Below, one piece after another: positions 24,663-32,719 of a stretch of 64,000 bases of DNA. Under the pieces are notes generated by a model, which was not told the origin of the DNA, did no database searches, and saw only the letters and a list, made by a program, of their open reading frames with translations. Position 1 is the stretch's first letter. The number at the start of each line of letters is the position of its first letter. The DNA is from Faecalibacterium sp. I3-3-89 (GTDB taxonomy: Bacteria > Bacillota > Clostridia > Oscillospirales > Ruminococcaceae): positions 1,302,001 to 1,366,000 of the forward strand of contig NZ_CP094468.1 in assembly GCF_023347275.1 (NCBI RefSeq), in the 5' to 3' direction. The translations under genes were made by a program, and so were the position numbers.

Positions 24663-24703
24663 TGAGGCATTGCCGCTTTCCTGCGGTAGTGCCTCTTTTT
24701 TTG
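24663..24703 (+). promoter_or_regulatory. Leader terminator (attenuator) before the uracil permease gene
   Basis: GAGGCATTGCCGC pairs with GCGGTAGTGCCTC (13-nt arms, one mismatch), followed by seven to eight Ts, between promoter and start codon. The same leader has an open frame from an ATG at 24571 that stops at the TGA overlapping the permease ATG, so leader translation could affect readthrough. No PyrR-binding loop was recognised, so the mechanism is open. Confidence 0.6.
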
Positions 24704-24728
24704 GGCCTGCAAGTAGAAGGAGGAAATC

Positions 24729-26090
24729 ATGAGTCAGAATATCGATTATTCCAAGGGCATTTATGATGCCCGCCAGCTGGGCGGGGGCCGGATGCTCGTC
24801 CTTGGCATCCAGCATATGTTCGCCATGTTCGGCGCCACCGTTCTGGTGCCCCTGCTCACCGGTCTGAGCGTCTCCACCACCCTGCTCTGCGCAGGTCTGG
24901 GCACCCTGCTGTTCCACTTCATCACCAAGCGCAAGGTCCCGGCCTTCCTTGGCTCGTCCTTCGCGTATCTGGGCGGCTTCTCCATCGTGGCCCCCATGCT
25001 GGCCGACGCCGACGGCAACCTGACCGTTGCCAACACCCAGATGCTGCCCTACGCCTGCGCAGGCGTGGCGTTCTCGGGTCTGGTCTATCTGGTCGTCAGC
25101 CTGCTCATCTCCACCTTCGGCATCCGGCGCATCATGCGCTTCTTCCCGCCGGTGGTCACTGGCCCCATCATCATCGCCATCGGCCTGATCCTGGCCCCCT
25201 CGGCCATCAACAACTGTCAGGCAAACTGGCTGCTGGCCTTCGTGGCACTGGGCACGGTCATCGTCTGCAACATCTGGGGCAAGGGCATGGTCAAGATCCT
25301 GCCCATCCTCATCGGCGTGCTGGTCTCTTACGCGGTGGCCCTCGTGACCGGTGCAGTGGATTTTGAGCGCATCGTCTCCGCTGCATGGTTCGGCATCCCC
25401 CTCCACAAGGAGGCAATGGGCCTCTTCGCCATCGACGGCAGCCCCGAGTTCATCAGCGCCCTCTTCACCATCATCCCCATCGCCCTTGCGACCATGATGG
25501 AGCACGTCGGCGACATTGCAGCCATCAGTGCTACCGTCGGCCACAACTACATCAATGACCCCGGCCTGAACCGTACCCTGATGGGCGACGGCCTCGCCAC
25601 CGCGCTGGCTGGCCTGCTGGGCGGCCCGGCCAACACCACCTACGGTGAGAACACCGGCGTTCTGGCTCTGAGCAAGATCTACGACCCCCTCGTCATCCGC
25701 ATCGCCGCTGTGCTGGCCATCATCCTGAGCTTCAGCCCCAAGTTTGAGGCCGTCATCAACACCATCCCCACCGGCATCATCGGCGGCATCAGCTTCGTGC
25801 TCTACGGCATGATCTCCGCCATCGGTGTCCGCAACGTGGTCGAGAACCGGGTGGACTTCACCAACAGCCGAAACCTCATCATCGCCGCCGTTATTCTGGT
25901 GTCTGCGCTGGGCTTCAACTCGGTGGGCGGCCTGACCTTCGCGGTCGCCGGTGTGTCGATCAATCTGTCCGGTCTGGCTATCGCCGCCATCGTGGGCATC
26001 CTGCTCAACGCCATCCTCCCCGGCAACGACTACGAGTTCGATTCTGCCGACGGTGCCGACGCTCCTTCCAGCGGCAACCTGCAGGTCTGA
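24729..26090 (+). CDS. uraA: Uracil permease (NCS2 family)
   Basis: A 453-residue membrane protein with about 14 segments. LGIQHMFAMFGATVLVPLLTG is the NCS2 opening, and PAFLGSSFAYLGGFSIVAPML corresponds to the broken helix 3 that binds the base in UraA. ALATMMEHVGDIAAIS carries the conserved glutamate that recognises uracil; GLLGGPANTTYGENTGVLALS is the second signature. It probably imports uracil with protons; a xanthine-type substrate is less likely given these motifs. Expression is apparently controlled by the leader terminator at 24663-24703. Confidence 0.9.
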   Translation: MSQNIDYSKGIYDARQLGGGRMLVLGIQHMFAMFGATVLVPLLTGLSVSTTLLCAGLGTLLFHFITKRKVPAFLGSSFAYLGGFSIVAPMLADADGNLTVANTQMLPYACAGVAFSGLVYLVVSLLISTFGIRRIMRFFPPVVTGPIIIAIGLILAPSAINNCQANWLLAFVALGTVIVCNIWGKGMVKILPILIGVLVSYAVALVTGAVDFERIVSAAWFGIPLHKEAMGLFAIDGSPEFISALFTIIPIALATMMEHVGDIAAISATVGHNYINDPGLNRTLMGDGLATALAGLLGGPANTTYGENTGVLALSKIYDPLVIRIAAVLAIILSFSPKFEAVINTIPTGIIGGISFVLYGMISAIGVRNVVENRVDFTNSRNLIIAAVILVSALGFNSVGGLTFAVAGVSINLSGLAIAAIVGILLNAILPGNDYEFDSADGADAPSSGNLQV

Positions 26091-26171
26091 GGCAGGCAGA
26101 AAAAGCCCTTTTTCGGCAGAAGTGACATCTTTTGTGTTCGTTTTTTGGACAAAGTGTGAGACTTTTATTAA

Positions 26172-26225
26172 CTAAGAATAATTCTTAGAATCAGCCTTGA
26201 CTAACTAGGAATTATTCGCTATAAT
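26172..26225 (+). promoter_or_regulatory. Promoter with PerR/Fur-like box before reverse rubrerythrin
   Basis: A perfect 17-bp palindrome CTAAGAATAATTCTTAG (26172-26188) matches the 7-1-7 pattern of PerR/Fur-family boxes. The promoter follows: TTGACT (26197-26202), TATAAT (26220-26225), spacer 17 bp. A second imperfect half-similar stretch (GAATTATTC, 26208-26216) lies in the spacer, so two regulator dimers could cover the promoter. Confidence 0.75.
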
Positions 26226-26299
26226 AGACTCAGAAACAAGGCCTGCTGTACCAGAGCAGGCCACCCAATAACAACAAACAAAAATGGAGGATAAATCTT

Positions 26300-26851
26300 A
26301 TGAAGAAGTACGTTTGCACCGTTTGTGGTTACATCGCTGAGGGCAGCATCCCCGAGCAGTGCCCTGTCTGCAAGGCTCCCGCTTCCGCTTTCGTCGAGAA
26401 GACCGGCAACACCTACGTCACCGAGCACGTCGTGGGCATCGGCAAGGCTGAGGGCGTTCCTCAGGAGATCGTCGATGGTCTGCGCGCCAACTTCGAGGGC
26501 GAGTGCAGCGAGGTCGGCATGTATCTGGCAATGGCCCGTGTGGCTGAGCGTGAGGGCTATCCCGAGATCGCTGAGGCATACAAGCGCTACGCCTACGAGG
26601 AGGCCGATCACGCTTCCCGTTTCGCTGAGCTGCTGGGTGAGGTCGTCACCGACAGCACCAAGAAGAACCTGATGATGCGTGCAGAGGCCGAGTGCGGTGC
26701 CTGCTCCGGCAAGATGGACCTCGCCAAGAAGGCTAAGGCTCTGAACCTCGACGCCATCCACGACACCGTCCACGAGATGGCAAAGGATGAGGCCCGTCAT
26801 GGCCGCGGCTTCGAGGGCCTGCTGAAGCGCTACTTCAACACCGAAGTCTGA
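26300..26851 (+). CDS. Reverse rubrerythrin (N-terminal rubredoxin, C-terminal ferritin-like)
   Basis: A 183-residue peroxidase. The N-terminal rubredoxin domain has CTVCGY and CPVCKA, binding one iron. The C-terminal four-helix di-iron domain has repeated E-x-x-H type ligands ([54 protein letters not shown]). The order is the reverse of classic rubrerythrin, which groups it with clostridial revRbr. These enzymes reduce H2O2 and O2 with NADH-derived electrons and support oxygen tolerance. The upstream PerR-like box fits peroxide induction. The adjacent flavodoxin could act in electron supply. Confidence 0.92.
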   Translation: MKKYVCTVCGYIAEGSIPEQCPVCKAPASAFVEKTGNTYVTEHVVGIGKAEGVPQEIVDGLRANFEGECSEVGMYLAMARVAEREGYPEIAEAYKRYAYEEADHASRFAELLGEVVTDSTKKNLMMRAEAECGACSGKMDLAKKAKALNLDAIHDTVHEMAKDEARHGRGFEGLLKRYFNTEV

Positions 26852-26878
26852 GCAAGGGTACTCCAGTCATTGTGATAC

Positions 26879-26923
26879 GCCGCCCCGGCGTGCAGTTTGC
26901 AGCTGCCGCCGGGGCGGCTTTTT
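26879..26923 (+). terminator. Terminator of reverse rubrerythrin
   Basis: GCCGCCCCGGCG (26879-26890) pairs perfectly with CGCCGGGGCGGC (26907-26918), followed by TTTTT. Confidence 0.9.
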
Positions 26924-26989
26924 GCATTTATTTTCCGGCTGTGTTATACTCTCTCTATCTCGACTTGGGGAAGAGGAAAGGATAAAAAC

Positions 26990-27745
26990 ATGGAACAGCA
27001 ACAATCGCTCCGCTATCATCTGCTGGACGAGCTGCGGGGGCTTGACCTCATCAGCATGATGCTCTATCACGGGATGTGGGATGTGGTCTTTCTCTTTGGC
27101 ATCACGCAGAAGTGGTACATCGGGCGTCCGGGCTTTCTGTGGCAGCAGAGCATCTGCTGGGTGTTCCTCCTGCTGTCGGGCTTCTGCCTGCCGATGGGGC
27201 GTCACCCCTTTAAGCGGGGAGCTGTCGTATTCGGGGCTGGTGCGATGGTCACGGCGGTCACGCTGCTCTTCCTGCCGGAGGATGTGGTGTGGTTCGGTGT
27301 GCTGACGCTGCTGGGTTCGGCGATGCTCCTCACGGCAGTGCTGGACGGCCTGCTGCGCCGCATCCCGCCTGCTGCGGGTGTGGTGGTCAGCGCAGCGCTC
27401 TTCTGGGTGACATATCCCACGATGAGAGGCTTCTGGAACCTGCCCGGCGGGCGGCTGGCTCTGCCGCAGGCCCTCTATGCCAATGGTCTGACGGCCTATC
27501 TCGGCTTCATGCCGAAGGACTTTTTCTCCACCGACTATTTCCCGCTGCTGCCGTGGCTGTTTTTGTTCTGGGTGGGGTACTTTCTCCATCAGCTGGCGGG
27601 CCGTGCGGGGATGGAGCCTCTGCGCCGGTCAGTCTGCCCGCCGCTGGGCTGGATGGGGCGTCACTCGCTGGTGCTTTACCTGCTCCACCAGCCGGTCATC
27701 CTCGGCGTGCTGACGGTGGCATTCCGGCTAATGAGGGCAGCGTAA
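26990..27745 (+). CDS. DUF1624 / heparan-alpha-glucosaminide N-acetyltransferase-like membrane protein
   Basis: A 251-residue membrane protein with about seven segments. LLDELRGLDLISMMLYHGMWDV is the typical N-terminus of the DUF1624 (YeiB/HGSNAT-related) family, with the conserved Arg-Gly and the His in the first segment; HSLVLYLLHQPVILGVL is the typical C-terminal segment. Members are thought to be membrane acyltransferases, but the bacterial substrate is unknown. The ATG at 26990 follows AGAGGAAAGG; an earlier frame from 26897 crosses the terminator and is rejected. Confidence 0.82.
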   Translation: MEQQQSLRYHLLDELRGLDLISMMLYHGMWDVVFLFGITQKWYIGRPGFLWQQSICWVFLLLSGFCLPMGRHPFKRGAVVFGAGAMVTAVTLLFLPEDVVWFGVLTLLGSAMLLTAVLDGLLRRIPPAAGVVVSAALFWVTYPTMRGFWNLPGGRLALPQALYANGLTAYLGFMPKDFFSTDYFPLLPWLFLFWVGYFLHQLAGRAGMEPLRRSVCPPLGWMGRHSLVLYLLHQPVILGVLTVAFRLMRAA

Positions 27746-27775
27746 AAAACCAAAAAAGTTAGCACGCTCGACCGC

Positions 27776-27897
27776 TTGACAAAGCGGGGCTGCTGTGGTA
27801 CTCTATGGATGGTTAGATAAACCTAACCCGTGAAATGCGTCTGAGCCTGTATCTGACGCATTTTTACAGGACAGAAAGTTAGAAATAGCTAACCTAA
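27776..27897 (+). promoter_or_regulatory. Flavodoxin promoter region with two DtxR/IdeR-like inverted repeats and a hairpin
   Basis: Promoter TTGACA (27776-27781) / TACTCT (27799-27804), spacer 17 bp. GGTTAGATAAACCTAACC (27811-27828) overlaps the expected start point, and a second GTTAG...CTAAC repeat lies at 27878-27893. Both resemble TTAGGTTAG-type boxes of DtxR-family iron regulators. Between them AAATGCGTC/GACGCATTT (27833-27864) forms a hairpin with a T-run, which would stop transcripts before the gene unless relieved. Iron control would suit flavodoxin. Confidence 0.55.
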
Positions 27898-27922
27898 TAA
27901 AGCAAAAGTGAGGCTGAACATT

Positions 27923-28345
27923 ATGAGCAAAGTAGCAATCGTATTCTGGAGCGCAACGGGCAATACCGAGACTATGGCAAACTGCATCGCTGAGGGTGCA
28001 GGCGCTGCCGCTGCCATCGTGCCCTGTGCCGAGATGGACGCAGCAAAGCTGAACGAGTATGACGTGGTGGCATTCGGCTGCCCGGCAATGGGCGCGGAGC
28101 AGCTGGAGGAGAGCGAGTTCGAGCCGATGTTCGCAGGCCTCGAGGGCTCTCTGAACGGCAAGAAGGTGGCTCTGTTCGGCTCCTACGGCTGGGGCGACGG
28201 CCAGTGGATGCGCGATTGGTGTGAGCGCGTCAAGGAGGACGGCGCACAGCTGTTCAGCGAAGAGGGCCTCATCTGCAATGAGACTCCTGACGACGACACG
28301 CAGGCTGCATGCCGCAAGCTGGGCGCTGATCTGGCCAACTGGTAA
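27923..28345 (+). CDS. Flavodoxin (short chain)
   Basis: A 140-residue flavodoxin, an FMN electron carrier that can replace ferredoxin when iron is scarce. VFWSATGNTETMANCIAEGA is the FMN-phosphate loop; GCPAMGAEQLEESEFEP and GSYGWGDGQWMRDW are the loops flanking the isoalloxazine ring. The ATG at 27923 is chosen over an in-frame start at 27908 because the GTGAGG site is then at a workable distance. The promoter region suggests regulation by iron. Confidence 0.92.
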   Translation: MSKVAIVFWSATGNTETMANCIAEGAGAAAAIVPCAEMDAAKLNEYDVVAFGCPAMGAEQLEESEFEPMFAGLEGSLNGKKVALFGSYGWGDGQWMRDWCERVKEDGAQLFSEEGLICNETPDDDTQAACRKLGADLANW

Positions 28346-28374
28346 AAAATAACACCGATACATCCTGCATAACG

Positions 28375-28403
28375 CTTTGTCCTTGGGGCAACCTAGGGAC
28401 AAA
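28375..28403 (+). promoter_or_regulatory. Hairpin touching the ribosome site of the DUF1540 gene
   Basis: CTTTGTCC (28375-28382) pairs with GGACAAAG near 28397-28404, with possible extra pairs inside. The AGGTG ribosome site starts at the right arm, so the fold could limit translation of the 52-residue protein downstream. Confidence 0.4.
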
Positions 28404-28417
28404 GAGGTGATGAACAA

Positions 28418-28576
28418 ATGGAAAACACAGGTGTTCGCTGTGATGTCTGCGAGTGCCGTCACAACGTGGAAAGCTGCAAATGTGATCTGCCGCAGATCAC
28501 GGTGACGGAGCGCTGCACCTGCTCTTCGCAGCAGGTGGACATCCCGCACTATTGCCAGAGCTACGAGAAAAAGTAA
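28418..28576 (+). CDS. DUF1540 small cysteine-rich protein
   Basis: A 52-residue protein with eight cysteines in the DUF1540 arrangement: RCDVCECRHNVESCKCDLPQ, then ITVTERCTCSSQQVDI. DUF1540 proteins are small, probably metal-binding, and common in Clostridia; their role is unknown. The ATG at 28418 lies 8 nt after AGAGGTG. It sits 72 bp after flavodoxin in the same direction and is closed by a strong terminator, so it may share the flavodoxin transcript. Confidence 0.75.
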   Translation: MENTGVRCDVCECRHNVESCKCDLPQITVTERCTCSSQQVDIPHYCQSYEKK

Positions 28577-28587
28577 CCTCTGCGCAT

Positions 28588-28630
28588 AAAAAGACCTCTG
28601 CCCGACGGCTTTGCCGGGCAGAGGTCTTTT
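28588..28630. terminator. Bidirectional terminator between DUF1540 and HAD genes
   Basis: A 15-bp stem (28590-28604 with 28615-28629) with T-rich ends on both strands; it serves the convergent minus-strand HAD gene ending at 28635. Confidence 0.9.
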
Positions 28631-28634
28631 GCTG

Positions 28635-29246
28635 TCAGTGGATGGTAACGCCGAAGGTGGGAAGGCTGCGCAGCAGGCTGCCTACACTGTGCATCTGGTA
28701 GGTGCCGAGGCCCAGAAGGCTGGCAGCCTTGATGTTATCGGCACGGTCATCGATGAAGATACACTCGTCGGCTTTCAGCTGGTATTTGTCCAGCAGCGCC
28801 TGATAGATGCGGGGGTCGGGCTTGTTGATCTTCACCTCACAGGAGGCTACGCCGCCGTCGAAGAGACCCTTGAAGTCCCGCTCCATCAGCAGGGCAAGCA
28901 CATCCTCGGGGATATTGCTCAGGTAGTAGACGCAGTAGCCATGCTGCTTGAGCTGCTCGACAAGGGTCTGCATCCGGCGGCGGGGGCGGAGGATATGCAT
29001 CCAGTCGTCCAGAACGCCCCGTACCTCAAAGGCGCGGCCTGCCTTTTTGGCCCGGTCGAGCATCCGGAGGTTCGCTTCGCCGCGGGTGATCCTGCCGGCA
29101 TCCAGCAGCTGCCATTCCTCACTGCCGAAGGTCAGGGCAAAGACTTCGTCCTCCACCTCGTGGTTCCCGAACAGATCGACCAGATACTCGTAAGGGTCGA
29201 AATCCACCATGACGCCGCCGAAATCGAATACGATATTTTTATACAT
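28635..29246 (-). CDS. HAD-superfamily hydrolase (YihX-like)
   Basis: A 203-residue HAD phosphatase. Motif I is IVFDFGGVMVDFDP, motif II is YLSN, and motif IV is CIFIDDRADNI, with the lysine of motif III in KINKPDPRIYQALL. The domain order and the DFGGV form resemble alpha-D-glucose-1-phosphate phosphatase YihX and other HAD-IA v3 enzymes. The exact substrate cannot be told from the sequence. The gene stands alone on the minus strand. Confidence 0.85.
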   Translation of the reverse strand: MYKNIVFDFGGVMVDFDPYEYLVDLFGNHEVEDEVFALTFGSEEWQLLDAGRITRGEANLRMLDRAKKAGRAFEVRGVLDDWMHILRPRRRMQTLVEQLKQHGYCVYYLSNIPEDVLALLMERDFKGLFDGGVASCEVKINKPDPRIYQALLDKYQLKADECIFIDDRADNIKAASLLGLGTYQMHSVGSLLRSLPTFGVTIH

Positions 29247-29376
29247 CCGTTATCCCTCTTAAAAAGTTGAAATTCACTGTGCCCAGTATAGCACATCCGG
29301 GGCAGTTTTTTCCAGCCCTTTTGCATTCTGATCTCCGCTCCGGCATAGGATGAAGGGAAAAGGGGGCGGGGGAACT

Positions 29377-29670
29377 ATGACCTTTCGGGAACTTTGCACC
29401 AAGGAGGTCGTCCAGCTGAAGGATGGGGCCTGCCTTGGCCGGGTGGACGATCTGGAACTGGACGAGGCTTCGGCCCGCATCGAGAGCCTGCTTTTGCTTG
29501 GACGCCCCCGGCTGTTCGGGCTTCTGGGACGGGATGAGACGCTGACCATCCCATGGGCGGACATCGAGCGCATCGGGCTGGACGCCATCCTTGTGCGGAC
29601 CGACATCCCGGCGGCACCACCCTCCCGCGGAGGACTGCTGGACAAATTACGTCAATGGCTGAACGGATGA
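29377..29670 (+). CDS. YlmC/YmxH-type PRC-barrel protein
   Basis: A 97-residue protein of the YlmC/YmxH family: TFRELCTKEVVQLKDGACLGRVDDLELDEASARI, then RLFGLLGRDETLTIPWADIERIGLDAILV, the PRC-barrel strand pattern. In Bacillus this family includes sporulation-linked proteins, although the role is not settled. The ATG at 29377 follows a G-rich ribosome site; the 9-codon upstream extension is rejected. Confidence 0.8.
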   Translation: MTFRELCTKEVVQLKDGACLGRVDDLELDEASARIESLLLLGRPRLFGLLGRDETLTIPWADIERIGLDAILVRTDIPAAPPSRGGLLDKLRQWLNG

Positions 29671-29798
29671 AAGTTTTTCAACTGCTTTTTGTCTGCCGGG
29701 ACTGGATTTTGAAGGAAGGAGGATTATAATAGAAAACCGGACAGAACTTGCTGCCCATAAATGACAAGAAAAACCGCAGAAGTGAAAGGAACTTCTTT

Positions 29799-31745
29799 AT
29801 GAAACACCATTCCAAGGCGGCGCCCGTCTGGCTGCACGGGGCGCGGCTTCTCTTTCCGCCCGCAGCCACCCTCCTGTTTCTGGTGCTGACCGAGTGGATC
29901 GCCCGGGGCACTCTGAATGCAGACACCTTTTTGCAGTACATCTTCCCCCATGCGGAGGCCTATCTTCTGGCGTGGGGGCTGCTCTTCCTTGTCTGGCTGG
30001 CGCTGGACTGGCTTACCCGCTTTGCTCCGCTGGCAACGCTGCTGTCGGCCCTGCTGGGCTGTCTGCCCGCTACGGTGGATTTCTACACCCTTCAGCTGCG
30101 GGGTGAGCCGTTCCTTCCGTGGGACTTGGCGCAGGTGTCCGAGGCGGCAGGCGTGGCCTCCGCTGCAGGCATCCATGTCCAGACCAGCATGATCTTCTCC
30201 GCTGTTCTGGTGCTGGCGCTGACGGTCGGCTCCTTCTTCCTCTACTGGGGACGGCAGAAGCTGCCGTGGGTGCGGCGGCTGGCGGGCTTTGCGGCCAGCA
30301 CGGCGGCGGCCTGCGCCCTCGTCTTCGGTGTGTTTTTGCAGCCTGCTGTTACGCAGGCTCTGGGCATCCTACCCGACGCATGGATGCAGGACCGCTACTA
30401 TCGCTACTATGGCGTTGTCACCAGCTTCCTCACCAACCTGACGAATCTGGAGATTGACAAGCCCGAAAGCTACTCAGAAGAAGCCATCGACGCCATCCTC
30501 GACGACGTGGAGGCAGGAGAGAAGTATGCCACCAGCCCGGCCTACCCCGACTCCTACGCTGCCCAGACCCCGGCAGAGGAGCGGGCGGAGCAGCCCACCA
30601 TCCTCTATGTGATGGATGAATCCTACTGGGACGTTTCGGAGCTGGAACAGTACGGTTTCCAGTTCGACACCGACGTCTCGGCCAACCTCCATGCGCTCCA
30701 GCAGAGCAGTGCCTATGGCCGGGTCTACAGTCCCAGCTTCGGCGGCGGCACCTGTGACGTGGAGTTCGAGGCTCTGACCGGCTACTCGGTGTCCTATCTG
30801 CCAAACGGCAGCAAGCCCTACCAGCAGCATGTGACAAAGCCCATGTTCGCCCTGCCCAGCTATCTTAAGACGCAGGGCTACCAGACGGCGGCAGTGCACT
30901 GCTTCTGGGCCAGATATTGGAGCCGTGATACGGCCTATCCCAACCTCGGGCTGGACGATTTCATCAGCCTTGAGAAGATGCACGGCGTCGAGAAGGTGCG
31001 CCGCCACTACTGGACGACGGGCCTCGTCACCGACGACTCGATGGCCGACCAGATCATCGGCCAGTACGAGACGATGAAGGCGAAGTCTGACGCGCCGGTC
31101 TTCCTCCACGCCGTCACCATGCAGAACCATACCAATTATAATAAGGACAACTATCCCGACGACCAGCGGGTGAAGGTCACGGAAGCCCCGGCGGGCCTCA
31201 AGGCCAGCACCGTGGGTGCGCTGGAAGACTTTGCCACCGGCATCCAGGACGCCGACGCCATGCTGGGAAAGCTGACGGAGTACTTCTCGCAGGTGGACGA
31301 GCCAGTCATTCTGGTGTTCTGGGGCGACCACTACAACCCCATCGACTCTAACTACGATATCTACACTCGCAGCGGCTATGCCAGCGATTCCAGCGCCGAT
31401 CCCCGTCTCTACCAGACGACGCTGCTGATGTGGTCGAACTACTCCGACCGCGCGGTCGATCTCGGCACCATCGCAGCCTACGACATCTCGCCGGTGATGA
31501 TGGAGCTGTTCGGCCTGCATCAGCCTCTCTACTTCCAGTTCCTTGGCCGCCAGCTCCGCGCCGCCTACCGGGCCAACACCCGGGGCACCATCATGGAAAA
31601 GGACGGCACGACCTCGAACGAGCTGACGCCCTTGCAGCAGAAATGGAGCGACGAGCACTGGCTCCTTCAGTATGACCTCATGTTCGGCAAGGGGTATGCA
31701 CTCGGCCGGATGGGCCTTGAGGAGCTGGCCGAGGACGCAGAGTGA
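29799..31745 (+). CDS. LTA synthase family sulfatase-fold membrane protein
   Basis: A 648-residue protein with five membrane segments in the first 200 residues and an extracellular sulfatase/alkaline-phosphatase domain after about 260. The catalytic threonine lies in SFGGGTCDVEFEALTG, metal ligands include YVMDESYWDV and VFWGDHYNP, and HAVTMQNHTNY is a conserved substrate-binding run. Proteins of this type move glycerol phosphate from phosphatidylglycerol to teichoic-acid-like polymers. The ATG at 29799 is preceded by GAAAGGA; an earlier in-frame ATG is less well placed. Substrate and polymer are inferred from family. Confidence 0.85.
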   Translation: MKHHSKAAPVWLHGARLLFPPAATLLFLVLTEWIARGTLNADTFLQYIFPHAEAYLLAWGLLFLVWLALDWLTRFAPLATLLSALLGCLPATVDFYTLQLRGEPFLPWDLAQVSEAAGVASAAGIHVQTSMIFSAVLVLALTVGSFFLYWGRQKLPWVRRLAGFAASTAAACALVFGVFLQPAVTQALGILPDAWMQDRYYRYYGVVTSFLTNLTNLEIDKPESYSEEAIDAILDDVEAGEKYATSPAYPDSYAAQTPAEERAEQPTILYVMDESYWDVSELEQYGFQFDTDVSANLHALQQSSAYGRVYSPSFGGGTCDVEFEALTGYSVSYLPNGSKPYQQHVTKPMFALPSYLKTQGYQTAAVHCFWARYWSRDTAYPNLGLDDFISLEKMHGVEKVRRHYWTTGLVTDDSMADQIIGQYETMKAKSDAPVFLHAVTMQNHTNYNKDNYPDDQRVKVTEAPAGLKASTVGALEDFATGIQDADAMLGKLTEYFSQVDEPVILVFWGDHYNPIDSNYDIYTRSGYASDSSADPRLYQTTLLMWSNYSDRAVDLGTIAAYDISPVMMELFGLHQPLYFQFLGRQLRAAYRANTRGTIMEKDGTTSNELTPLQQKWSDEHWLLQYDLMFGKGYALGRMGLEELAEDAE

Positions 31746-31797
31746 CGAAAAAGTGCGTTCCATTTTAGAAAAAAGCACGAAAACCCCTTGCAACAGC

Positions 31798-31826
31798 GCT
31801 TCGTTTGTGCTATTATTACTTAGCAT
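31798..31826 (+). promoter_or_regulatory. rpsB-tsf promoter and structured leader
   Basis: TTGCAA (31798-31803) and TATTAT (31821-31826), spacer 17 bp. The about 110-nt leader contains GCCGCCGT...ACGGCGGC (31880-31900), a hairpin that may be an S2-binding autoregulatory site, as in other bacteria. This is not verified. Confidence 0.7.
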
Positions 31827-31945
31827 TACACACGCATCACTATGCCCTTTTGTGCTCTTAGGAGTGGAGGGCAGTCCGCCGCCGTCCGATACGGCGGCAG
31901 ATCACGGTGTGCGGAGGCAAAACAAATTTTGGAGGTAATTTTACT

Positions 31946-32668
31946 ATGGCAGTCGTTTCTATGAAGCAGCTTCTCGAGGCAGGCGTTCACTTTGGTCACC
32001 AGACCCGCCGCTGGAACCCCAAGATGGCGAAGTATATCTTCACCGAGCGCAACGGCATCTATATCATCGACCTGCAGAAGACCGTCAAGAAGCTGGACGA
32101 GGCTTACAACTACGTGAAGGAAGTTGCAGCTGAGGGCGGCGACATCCTGTTCGTCGGCACCAAGAAGCAGGCTCAGGAGTCCATCCGTGACGAGGCTCTG
32201 CGCTGCGGCATGCACTATGTCAACGCTCGCTGGCTGGGCGGTATGCTGACCAACTTCCGCACCATCCGTAAGCGCATCGACCGCATGGCTCAGCTGCAGA
32301 ACATGAAGGACAACGGCACCTTCGAGCTGCTGCCCAAGAAGGAAGTGGCTAAGCTGGAGCTGGAGATGGAGAAGCTGGACAAGTACCTCGGCGGCGTCAA
32401 GAACATGAAGACCCTGCCCAAGGCTATGTTCATCGTCGATCCTCACAAGGAGCGCATCGCTGTTGCTGAGGCCCGCAAGCTGAACATCCCCATCGTTGCT
32501 ATCGTTGATACCAACTGCAACCCCGACGAGATCGATTACGTCATCCCCGGCAACGACGACGCTATCCGCGCTGTCAAGCTGATCGCTGGCGCTATGGCTG
32601 ACGCTGTGCTGGAAGGCAAGCAGGGCAATCAGGAGGCCGCTCCCGCTGAGGACGCAGCAAACGCCTGA
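31946..32668 (+). CDS. rpsB: 30S ribosomal protein S2
   Basis: A 240-residue ribosomal protein with the S2 signatures [24 protein letters not shown] at the start and [19 protein letters not shown] near residue 155, plus [21 protein letters not shown]. The ATG at 31946 follows GGAGGTAATTTT. It is directly followed by tsf, the conserved bacterial order. Confidence 0.98.
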   Translation: MAVVSMKQLLEAGVHFGHQTRRWNPKMAKYIFTERNGIYIIDLQKTVKKLDEAYNYVKEVAAEGGDILFVGTKKQAQESIRDEALRCGMHYVNARWLGGMLTNFRTIRKRIDRMAQLQNMKDNGTFELLPKKEVAKLELEMEKLDKYLGGVKNMKTLPKAMFIVDPHKERIAVAEARKLNIPIVAIVDTNCNPDEIDYVIPGNDDAIRAVKLIAGAMADAVLEGKQGNQEAAPAEDAANA

Positions 32669-32719
32669 TTTTCCCGATTCTCACAAACCGATCAATAATG
32701 TGTAAGGGAGAATACTAAA

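Noticed and set aside
24561..24728. PyrR-binding site or purine riboswitch in the uraA leader
   Set aside because: No PyrR anti-antiterminator loop consensus or purine-riboswitch core could be found; only the terminator is clear.
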